Assembly: GCA_016934435.1 (NCBI GenBank)
Contig: JAFGSU010000222.1
Span: 1 to 13,913, forward strand
Direction of reading: 5' to 3'
DNA: 13,913 nucleotides
Origin: Candidatus Zhuqueibacterota bacterium
GTDB lineage: Bacteria; Zhuqueibacterota; Zhuqueibacteria; Residuimicrobiales; Residuimicrobiaceae
The translations under genes were made by a program, and so were the position numbers. Every line of letters begins with the position of its first letter. Within the stretch, counting starts at the first letter, position 1. The notes beneath the pieces are model-generated. The model saw only the letters and a program-made list of their open reading frames with translations, ran no database searches and was not told the origin of the DNA. Shown piece by piece: positions 7,272-13,913 of this stretch.

Positions 7272-10186
7272 GAATTTGATATCCTTTTCAGTGAATCCGC
7301 CTCTTGTGCGGGTATTTGCTCTGATTCGGTTGGCTCGGTAATGTCGAGCATGAGGGCTCGCAGCCGTTTGCGGCTTTCCAGTACCCAGCTGTTTTCGATA
7401 TTATTCGCCTCCGCCTGATCGATGGTTTTTTTATAGGTCTCCATGGCGCGTTCTTTATACGGTTTGGCGGTCTCGGCCAGTCTGGCTCTGTATATCGGCA
7501 CTTCTTCCTCCGCCAATCCGGCGGGCGGTGGCGATTCTAAAAACGCGCGAACAAATTCTTCAAAACACATGCCGATTCGGCAGGAAGCGGCTGTGGACCA
7601 GTCCGCGATTTGATATTCCAATGTTTCCTTGTACGCTTGAAATACTTCGTTGAATCTGGCTACCTTGCGTTTTAGCGCGACATCGAATGGGGGGTCCAGG
7701 TTTACTTTTTTATAGTCGGCGAATAAGATTTCACCGATCATAAATTGTGCCTGAGCGACGTAGTAATGGTCCATGACCAGCGAAGCATGCAGATTTTCTT
7801 TGTAGGTATCGACGGTGCGCTGATAATATTCCATGGCTTCCTGAAAGCGATTGGTCTTGTAGGCCATTTCACCACTTTTACACAGACACTCGAGCACTTC
7901 GGTGAGCGAATCGGGGAATTGGCGGACAAAGTGTTTGTAGACATTTTCTGCCGCATACCAATCCTGAATGATCTCATAACTCAGGGCGGCATTTTTCATG
8001 GCGCGCATGGCATAGGGTGAGTTTGGATACTGTTCTGAAAGACGCAAATAATTGGCCGCCGCCAGGGTCCATTCTTCGTTCAATTCGCGCAGCGTAGCCG
8101 CTCGATAGAGCGCCTCATCCGCCAGCTCGGAACCGGAGTTGGTGCGCGCCAGCTCTTCCAGCGCCAGGGCGGCTTCGGTGTTCTTGTTCAGCTTTTGATA
8201 TTGCGAAGCGGCTTCAAAAAGCGCCCGATCGCGCAACTGATCGTCCTGCGTTTCCTTTGCTATTTCATATAATACCGAAGCGGCATCGCCGGTTTTGCCG
8301 CTGTTGCTCAAATCCTCGGCTATCTTAAATTTGGCCAGAGATGCCATCTTGACGGCTTTTTGGCTATGCCGCACCGAATCGGGGAAATTCTTCGCCAGGG
8401 TCGAAAACCATGAATTGGCCTGGGTGAAAAATCCGGCATCGAAATAACACTGGCCGGTATTCATGGCGGCGCTGAGATAATAGGGTTTATCCGGCCCCCG
8501 TTCCACCACTTTTTTATATACCTGGATGGCCGCGTTGTAATGTTCAAGCTCGTGCAGGGTTTCCGCATACTTCATCAAGATTTGATCGTGCCACTTGCTT
8601 TCCGGGAAAAAACGGACAAAGTCGTTGCAGGCGCGCAAAAGATCGATCTCCGATTCGTGGGTAAGGCGCACCCTGAGTTTTTCGCCGGTGCCGATAAACG
8701 GATCAATATAGATACCGACCGTGTCCATGGGTTCATCCGTGCCCAGGAGTTGGTTGTGACAGAGAACGCGATTGTAAGCGGCGTCGTGACGATATTGCGA
8801 ACTGTCGTACTTTATGAAAATTTCATAATATGTTTTGGCCGCATGGTTTAGATCGCCCAGGGCGTAATAGCATTCTGCCAGATAGTAGTGAATCTCCGCT
8901 GCATCGGCGGCAAAGGGGAACTTGTCCAGGTACTCCAGATATTTGAACACCGCAATCTGGTAATCGCGAACGCGATCTTTTTTCTGCGCCTCCGATTGAT
9001 GAAAGGTTCCCAGGTAACGCAGGCTCTCGCGCGCCAGTTGCATGGCAGACTGATAGGTTTCGCCCTGCGGATATTTTGCCAGCCAGCTGCCCCCGGGTCC
9101 GAACTCGGCCACAATCCGTTCGCGCGTTTTATTGCCTTCCTCAATGTTGTTGTTCTTTTCATGGTTTTCGACGATACGGGTATAGATTTCCGGCGCTTTC
9201 TCATAATGAGGGTAGAGTGAAAGCAACGATTCATAGGCTTCGATGGCTTCAGGGAAATAGTTGCGCCGCTGATAAATCTCACCCATGCTGAGGAAAATGG
9301 CCAAGGTATACGGTTTGTCGATGCGGTCGGCCAGAAAACTTTTTGCGGCTGCAGCGCCGCCGTATTCGGTGTAACAACTGGCAATATACTGGATGGCTTC
9401 CTGGCTTAAATCCGCTTTCGATTTACTCAATATCTGCGTATCGGTGCGTTCGATGAGGGCAATATCTTCAAGCAGATAAATGAACGTGGTAATGGCGTTG
9501 GCATGATCGTTGAGGTTGTAATAGGACCATCCTAACTTGTACAGCGCCATATCGAAATAGGGATTGTTCCACTGGTTGAGGAGAAAATTATAGTGGGAAA
9601 TGGCCTTGCGATATTCGCGTTTATCGAAATAGTATTCACCAATTCGGAAATGGGATTCAATATTGATGGGCGACTGGGGAAAATCCTGGATGATTTGTTC
9701 GAAATAGATTTGCGCCCGGCTGAGGTTGCCTTCCTGCAGATGTGCCATGGCCAGCATGTACAGCGCTTTATCCAGCGACGGCAAATTCGGGTAATCGGTA
9801 ACCAGACGGTAAAGGTGGTCGATACTTTTCTGCAGGCTCATGCGCGGCATGATGGGTTCCTGCGCCAGCTCGCCTTTATCAAAGGCTTCCAATTTTGTTT
9901 CATATTCTTCCATCTGCCGTTGAAACAGGATGGTGGCCTGCCGCTGGTAGAGTTGCGCCAGCTGCAGCAGGATAGTCGGGACGAATTCGCCCTGGGGATA
10001 TTTTTGCAGCAAACCTTCGTGTTCACTGATGAGGCGATTGAGTTTTTCCAGGTTTTCGCCCTCAGACGGCATAATGGCTGTAACCGAAGTCTCCTGCTGC
10101 CCCGTCTGCCCATAAAGGGGAAGACGGATTGAGATGAGCAACAGCACAAGTAAGAATAAAGTATATTTTAACGATAGTTTCATCAT
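7268..10186 (-). CDS. Large secreted TPR protein (972 aa), GltD/GltI-like
   Basis: Periplasmic scaffold of many tetratricopeptide repeats. Signal peptide about 1-26 (MMKLSLKYTLFLLVLLLISI), then TPR units from residue 45 almost to the end: for example 145-171 (AMAHLQEGNLSRAQIYFEQI), 180-206 (RIGEYYFDKREYRKAISHYN), 217-240, 300-325 (MGEIYQRRNYFPEAIEAYES), 433-460. A block around 360-410 (EFGPGGSWLAKYPQ, then AMQLARESLRYLGTFHQSEA) breaks the repeat pattern and resembles, from memory, a conserved block in TPR proteins of myxobacterial gliding loci (GltD/GltI/AgmU). The start may be Met1 or Met2; there is no clear ribosome site, and only 12 nt separate it from the previous stop. Overlaps the 122-aa gene by 4 nt. 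General TPR tools cannot tell which partner it binds. Confidence 0.88.
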   Translation of the reverse strand: MMKLSLKYTLFLLVLLLISIRLPLYGQTGQQETSVTAIMPSEGENLEKLNRLISEHEGLLQKYPQGEFVPTILLQLAQLYQRQATILFQRQMEEYETKLEAFDKGELAQEPIMPRMSLQKSIDHLYRLVTDYPNLPSLDKALYMLAMAHLQEGNLSRAQIYFEQIIQDFPQSPINIESHFRIGEYYFDKREYRKAISHYNFLLNQWNNPYFDMALYKLGWSYYNLNDHANAITTFIYLLEDIALIERTDTQILSKSKADLSQEAIQYIASCYTEYGGAAAAKSFLADRIDKPYTLAIFLSMGEIYQRRNYFPEAIEAYESLLSLYPHYEKAPEIYTRIVENHEKNNNIEEGNKTRERIVAEFGPGGSWLAKYPQGETYQSAMQLARESLRYLGTFHQSEAQKKDRVRDYQIAVFKYLEYLDKFPFAADAAEIHYYLAECYYALGDLNHAAKTYYEIFIKYDSSQYRHDAAYNRVLCHNQLLGTDEPMDTVGIYIDPFIGTGEKLRVRLTHESEIDLLRACNDFVRFFPESKWHDQILMKYAETLHELEHYNAAIQVYKKVVERGPDKPYYLSAAMNTGQCYFDAGFFTQANSWFSTLAKNFPDSVRHSQKAVKMASLAKFKIAEDLSNSGKTGDAASVLYEIAKETQDDQLRDRALFEAASQYQKLNKNTEAALALEELARTNSGSELADEALYRAATLRELNEEWTLAAANYLRLSEQYPNSPYAMRAMKNAALSYEIIQDWYAAENVYKHFVRQFPDSLTEVLECLCKSGEMAYKTNRFQEAMEYYQRTVDTYKENLHASLVMDHYYVAQAQFMIGEILFADYKKVNLDPPFDVALKRKVARFNEVFQAYKETLEYQIADWSTAASCRIGMCFEEFVRAFLESPPPAGLAEEEVPIYRARLAETAKPYKERAMETYKKTIDQAEANNIENSWVLESRKRLRALMLDITEPTESEQIPAQEADSLKRISNS

Positions 10187-10198
10187 GTTAACTTTTTG

Positions 10199-11572
10199 TT
10201 ATTGAAGGCTTTGTAAAAACAGGACGCGGGATTTGCCGTATTCGGCAAAAGCCCGCCAGTCTCTTCTGCTTTGCCGGCGTTTGGTCATTTGTTGTAATAG
10301 TTCCATTTTGTAGGTTAGTTCTTCGAACTTTTTTCTCTCTTCCTGGATGCGCGCCATCAGATTTTGTCGGGCTTCGATCAGCAATGCCCTTTCTTCTTTC
10401 AGATGCTCCGGCACGGCGCCATCGGCCTCGTTGAGGGGAAGGGCGTCCAGGAAATTGCTCTCGAGCACCAAAAGTTCGGTTTTCATTTTTTCGATGGTGA
10501 TACTTTCGTCCAGCAGATTACTCTGAACTTCTTCGATGATGGCTGGAATGATATCGCGGTTCGGGAACATACTGATCAATTGGTCATAAACCTTCAAGGC
10601 GCCGTCGTATATTTGTAATTTCAGATAACAATGGCCCAGGAGAAAAAGAGCTTCCTCTGTGTTTTCCTTTTCCGGGTAAAGGGTAACCAGCGACGTCAGC
10701 GGCGTAATAGCCTGCAGCTGGTCTCCCAGTTGAATGGAAGACCAGCCCGCTGCCAGGAGAGCGGCGTCATAATGGGCATGATTCGAGGAGACGTTCCGGA
10801 AATGCTCTCCGGCCTGCTCGTAAAAACCCAGTTCGTAGTAGAGGTAACCCAGGGTTAAATGCGTTTCATCGACGATATTGCGACGTTCGTCGCTTTCGAT
10901 GGTGAGCGTACAGATATCTTTAAACGTGTTAATCGCTTTGCGGACATTTTTCATCCGTAAATAGGACAATGCCAGGGTGTATTGACCATATTCGTAGTAG
11001 GGGCTTTTACTGGATAATTTATCCAGCAAATCGATGGCGCGGGGAAAGTCGCGAACGGTATAATAGGACAGACCGGCAAAATAATAAGAAGCATCCATGA
11101 CCGGACGCGGCGCATTGGAGCGTGAAATGGCATTGTGATATTCGATGCATCTTGCAAAGTCTTTGCGGTCGTATTCAGTGCGCTGCAGACCCAGCATCGC
11201 ACGCGGCAGAAACGGACTGCGTAAATATTTGGTGAGCAGGTGGCGATACAGTTTTGCTGCGCTATTTTGCAGGCCGATTTCATAGAGGCATTCACCCAAT
11301 AGAAAAAGGACTTCATCGGTGCGCGAATAATTGGCGTTGAAATCGATAAGAATGATTAAATCGCGCGCCGCATCCCAATAATCCTTATCCTCAAAACTGC
11401 TCCTGGCTTCTAGGAACAGCTTTTCAGAAGATTTTTCCATGGCGGCGTTGGGATTCTGGTCGGCAAGGGACGGCAGGCTCGCCAACAGCACAAAGAAAAT
11501 AACAACTGCCGCCCTGTGCCTGCAAGGGTGTGAGAAACGTCCTGTGAATATGTCATGAAAAAAACTTTGCAT
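10199..11572 (-). CDS. Secreted TPR protein (457 aa) with C-terminal helical tail
   Basis: Periplasmic or outer-membrane-associated TPR protein. Long basic N-region (FSHPCRHR) before the signal core (about 21-37, AAVVIFFVLLASLPSLA, probable cleavage after Ala37). TPR-like repeats run from about 45 to 345: EARSSFEDKDYWDAARDLII, ECLYEIGLQNSAAKLYRHLL, AGLSYYTVRDFPRAIDLLDK, LGYLYYELGFYEQAGEHFRN, LGHCYLKLQIYDGALKVYDQ. The last 110 residues are helical and charged (EERKKFEELTYKMELLQQMT) and are probably coiled coil. Start ATG at 11572 has GAGG only 1-2 nt ahead, too close, so initiation is uncertain, but no later start leaves a proper signal peptide. It lies 72 bp after the barrel gene and 12 bp before the large TPR gene. 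It resembles smaller TPR members of Glt/Nfs loci; no specific orthologue is claimed. Confidence 0.88.
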   Translation of the reverse strand: MQSFFHDIFTGRFSHPCRHRAAVVIFFVLLASLPSLADQNPNAAMEKSSEKLFLEARSSFEDKDYWDAARDLIILIDFNANYSRTDEVLFLLGECLYEIGLQNSAAKLYRHLLTKYLRSPFLPRAMLGLQRTEYDRKDFARCIEYHNAISRSNAPRPVMDASYYFAGLSYYTVRDFPRAIDLLDKLSSKSPYYEYGQYTLALSYLRMKNVRKAINTFKDICTLTIESDERRNIVDETHLTLGYLYYELGFYEQAGEHFRNVSSNHAHYDAALLAAGWSSIQLGDQLQAITPLTSLVTLYPEKENTEEALFLLGHCYLKLQIYDGALKVYDQLISMFPNRDIIPAIIEEVQSNLLDESITIEKMKTELLVLESNFLDALPLNEADGAVPEHLKEERALLIEARQNLMARIQEERKKFEELTYKMELLQQMTKRRQSRRDWRAFAEYGKSRVLFLQSLQ

Positions 11573-11644
11573 ACCTCATTGCCGTTTTTTTGAATGCCGA
11601 ACGCGGATGCCTTCAAAAGAAGAACGATACGGTTGCTACTCGAT

Positions 11645-12715
11645 TTAAAACGGAGGTTTTTCTTCCTTTTCTTTTTCTACCTGTTTACGCAGCTCTTCCA
11701 AATCCTTGAGTACTTTTTCTCGTTGCTGACGGATTTCATCTAACTTTTTCTGCTCCTGCTTGCTTTGTTGCAAACGGGCTTTTTCCTCTTCAGTCCGGTA
11801 GGTAAAAAGATGGATCCGATAGGAAGCGCCCAGTATGATTTTCCAGTCGGCATACGCTTTCAGATAGGGATTTTCTTTATATTCGTAGGCTGTGGGCGGT
11901 GGCGCCCCGAGCCGGATATCACAGGCAATATCGAAGATAAAATCATTAAAGCCAACGAAGCGAAAACCCTGTGAGAACCTGTGGAAATTTTGTGAAAATG
12001 AGATGTATTCGCTGTTGTTGATGAATATTTCGCTGGTTAATTCCGAATAGAATAGAAACGTGCGGATGGGGAATTTCAACGCCAGTCCGCAAAAAAGTTG
12101 ATCATAGCGTGAGCGGAAAAATTGGTCGTGCCAGTTATGATCGCGATAACCCACATTCAAACAAAATTTAAGGGGGACCTGCAAGGTCGAATTCTTAAGA
12201 TCGAAATTGACCAGGCCAGTTAAACCCCAGCCGTAGGCGTCCATGCTGAAAGATTCATACGGGATATTATGGCGGGGGGCCGTCGGGATTCTCACCAGTC
12301 CTAACAATCCGTACTGCATCAAGCCGGTTTTTTTCGGGATATGAACTTTTACGCCGATTTGGGTGTCACCGATGGGACCCCACAAGTCTCTCTGGTTATC
12401 CTGATAGGGGACGGCGTGGAGCAGAAGCTCAAAAACGTGTGATAGCCCGATGGTAAAGTTGAGATGGACGCTGTGGTCTTCCAGCAGCTCGCGCTTTGTC
12501 CCGATGATGGCGGTTTTGTCGCCAATGACATGGGCGTCGGCTTTTTCAGCATAAAAACTGTAAAATGGCGAGAGATATAAATGACCCGCTGGGACAGGTT
12601 CGGCATCCCAGACGCGCAATTGTCCTTTGCCGCCATGGAGGGTCACCTGCGCCAGGCAGGAAGCCATATGAACAAATGTAAAGAATAATAAACTATTTCT
12701 CAAACGCGAATGCAT
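11645..12715 (-). CDS. Probable outer-membrane beta-barrel protein with coiled-coil tail
   Basis: Unrecognised family. 356 aa with a signal peptide (about 1-23, NSLLFFTFVHMASCLAQ). Residues 45-303 have the alternating polar/hydrophobic, aromatic- and Gly-rich pattern of transmembrane beta strands: HLYLSPFYSFYAE, HSVHLNFTIGLSHVFELLLH, TQIGVKVHIP, MQYGLLGLVRIP, YGWGLTGLVNFDL, LKFCLNVGYRD, FCGLALKF, GFRFVGFNDFIFDIACDIRLG, WKIILGASYRIHLFTY. After the barrel comes a 50-residue Lys/Glu/Gln-rich coiled-coil tail (308-352), ending in PPF. Cys20 in HMASC could be a poor lipobox, but ordinary cleavage after Ala22-Gln23 fits better. First gene of the TPR/Exb series, with a promoter candidate about 70 nt ahead. 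By position it could be the outer-membrane part of the complex, as GltA/B/H are in myxobacteria; that is inference. Confidence 0.8.
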   Translation of the reverse strand: MHSRLRNSLLFFTFVHMASCLAQVTLHGGKGQLRVWDAEPVPAGHLYLSPFYSFYAEKADAHVIGDKTAIIGTKRELLEDHSVHLNFTIGLSHVFELLLHAVPYQDNQRDLWGPIGDTQIGVKVHIPKKTGLMQYGLLGLVRIPTAPRHNIPYESFSMDAYGWGLTGLVNFDLKNSTLQVPLKFCLNVGYRDHNWHDQFFRSRYDQLFCGLALKFPIRTFLFYSELTSEIFINNSEYISFSQNFHRFSQGFRFVGFNDFIFDIACDIRLGAPPPTAYEYKENPYLKAYADWKIILGASYRIHLFTYRTEEEKARLQQSKQEQKKLDEIRQQREKVLKDLEELRKQVEKEKEEKPPF

Positions 12716-12786
12716 AGCAATTAGTTTTGCCTGATTTCCATGTTAAGAGGCGAACCGAACGGATAAGCGCCGACTATAAGATTAAA

Positions 12787-12815
12787 AATTTAGCCTTTCT
12801 CATCATAATATGCAA
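12787..12815 (-). promoter_or_regulatory. Promoter candidate for the barrel/TPR/Exb locus
   Basis: On the minus strand TTGCAT (12815-12810), 17-bp spacer, TAAATT (12792-12787), in the AT-rich part of the 197-bp gap before the barrel gene. The gap is the largest upstream of that gene, so a promoter is expected here. The -10 box is only partly like consensus. If right, one transcript could cover 12715 down to 3744 or 3120, since the gaps between genes are -4 to 143 bp. Confidence 0.4.
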
Positions 12816-12912
12816 TAAAATTTTCTCCATGACCTGTAATATAAAAGTAGCATCATTTAATATCGGCTGCAGAAAAGTATTTCTCGAGGCGGAGAGACTA
12901 TTGTGATCCGGG

Positions 12913-13913
12913 TCATACCATTCCTTTTTTCTTGCGTACGAACCATTCGGCGGCCAGCAGGACAATAATGGCAATCATAGTGCACGCTCGATTCCAAACT
13001 TCGATGGTTCGCCGGCTGATAAGGATTTTATTTTTGCCGCGGATCGATGTCAGCATTTCCGCCACAGAGTCGATGGTGGCGAACCTACCGCCGCTTACCC
13101 GGGCCAGTTCTCGAAGCAAGGATTCCTGCATATTAATTTCGTTGAGTTCCTGGTTGTATTCTCCGACGGAGAACTGCATCTGGGTTCGCCCCGTCTCTTT
13201 TCCATCCTGCAAGACGTTCAGCGACAGTGTATAATCGCCCGCCGTCAGCGGTTGCAGGGTGGCGGTGTATCTTCCATCCGACGCCGATATCATATCGATT
13301 TCCTGCCTTTCACCGTCCCGGCTTAAAAGCAGACGTAATTCGGCATCCGGGATCGGATTCAGCTGGGCATCATAGACGTGGGCAGTGCATCTGACCGGCT
13401 CGCCGAAATGATATATCGACCTGTCAGTCTGCAGGCGGATGAGATCGGTTCGTTGCTCTATTTGAAGCCAGCGAATAAGGTTATTGATAAAATGATGATA
13501 CACATCATCTTCATTGCCGATGCCCGCCATCATCAGGTGCCAGCGCCATAATTCATAGCCCATGACGGCAGCGGATTTCTGCCCGTGGCTGCGAACAAGT
13601 ATCAACGGCCATACCTCCTCGGCCGCTGCCCGACCCGCTGATGCGGCTCTTGCCGTTGCCAATATTTCCGTATCCGGCCAGGGTGTGCGGATTTTGTGAC
13701 TGATAAAGACCGGTGGTAACAAACTCCAGGCCGAAATTTCTCGGCCGGGTATTTGCATCACCGGATGCAACTGGCCGGCGGCGGTGATCACCGGCAGTAC
13801 AGCTGTTTCAGGAACAATAATGACATCGGTTTTAAACGGCAGGTAATCTTCAAATATCTCCAGTCGATTCCAATTGACATTTTTGCCGCATAAAAAGATC
13901 AAAGGCCTGGCGC
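12913..13913 (-). CDS. VWA/glutamine-amidotransferase-like membrane protein, C-terminal part (5' end cut)
   Basis: The frame is open through the right edge (last visible codons ARPLIFLCGKN), so the N-terminus and any VWA domain are missing; the TTG at 13902 is probably internal. About 333 residues remain. The N-terminal part has the uncharacterised amidotransferase-like pattern (DVIIVPETAVLPVI, then ending GYELWRWHL, a typical motif of COG5426-like proteins). Then comes an Ig/macroglobulin-like region (IRLQTDRSIYHFGEPVRCTA, ADAELRLLLSRD-type strands, DGRYTATLQPLTAGDYTLSL), the motif ESLLRELARVSGGRFATIDS, and one C-terminal helix (TMIAIIVLLAAEWFVRKKKG) followed by positive charges. In relatives the VWA and amidotransferase-like parts face the periplasm and the helix anchors them in the inner membrane. 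Function unknown. The 197-bp gap after it has no clear terminator. Confidence 0.8.
   Translation of the reverse strand, partial: ARPLIFLCGKNVNWNRLEIFEDYLPFKTDVIIVPETAVLPVITAAGQLHPVMQIPGREISAWSLLPPVFISHKIRTPWPDTEILATARAASAGRAAAEEVWPLILVRSHGQKSAAVMGYELWRWHLMMAGIGNEDDVYHHFINNLIRWLQIEQRTDLIRLQTDRSIYHFGEPVRCTAHVYDAQLNPIPDAELRLLLSRDGERQEIDMISASDGRYTATLQPLTAGDYTLSLNVLQDGKETGRTQMQFSVGEYNQELNEINMQESLLRELARVSGGRFATIDSVAEMLTSIRGKNKILISRRTIEVWNRACTMIAIIVLLAAEWFVRKKKGMV

Noticed and set aside
12716..12974. Short minus-strand frame at 12774-12974 in the gap before the barrel gene
   Set aside because: It overlaps the 3' end of the VWA-like gene in another frame, has no recognisable content and covers the promoter candidate.

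Overview
All recognisable genes lie on the minus strand, so the window reads right to left: a truncated membrane protein (12913-13913), then a tightly spaced series (12715 down to 3120), a roughly 500-bp non-coding stretch, and uvrA (2619 down to the left edge). Base composition looks balanced (about 50% GC by eye). UvrA resembles the Bacteroidetes/FCB type in its first-domain motifs, but the best promoter candidates look like ordinary sigma-70 promoters. A Calditrichota/KSB1-like FCB-affiliated or other uncultured Gram-negative bacterium is my guess. The outer-membrane-type and Tol/Exb-type proteins make a double-membrane cell likely. No rRNA, tRNA, CRISPR, transposase or phage gene was seen.

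Right edge (12913-13913): the C-terminal part of a membrane-anchored protein of the uncharacterised VWA/glutamine-amidotransferase-like class (COG5426-like), with an Ig/macroglobulin-like region and one C-terminal membrane helix.

Central locus (12715-3744), in transcription order: a secreted probable outer-membrane beta-barrel with a charged coiled-coil tail; a 457-aa secreted TPR protein; a 972-aa secreted TPR protein; a 122-aa secreted Gln-rich protein translationally coupled to it (ATGA overlap); a TolQ/ExbB proton-channel subunit; two different TolR/ExbD proteins; and a 457-aa protein with a degenerate FHA-like cytoplasmic domain, one membrane helix, a Gly/Ser-rich periplasmic linker and a TonB/AgmX-PglI C-terminal domain. 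One TolQ plus two TolR plus an FHA-TM-TonB-like protein plus TPR proteins plus a barrel recalls the Agl-Glt (gliding) and Nfs (spore coat) machines of myxobacteria. The inference is a proton-motive-force-driven trans-envelope machine; its cargo is unknown. The first ExbD has Asn where the proton-carrying Asp is normally found, while the second keeps it, which suggests an asymmetric stator.

After the TonB-like gene (3120-3671) comes a lone ECF-transporter S-component-like membrane protein. The interval 2620-3119 holds a good sigma-70-type promoter for uvrA, a hairpin at the uvrA start and a possible decayed short reading frame. uvrA (excinuclease ABC subunit A) is intact as far as the window shows, missing only its last few dozen residues.
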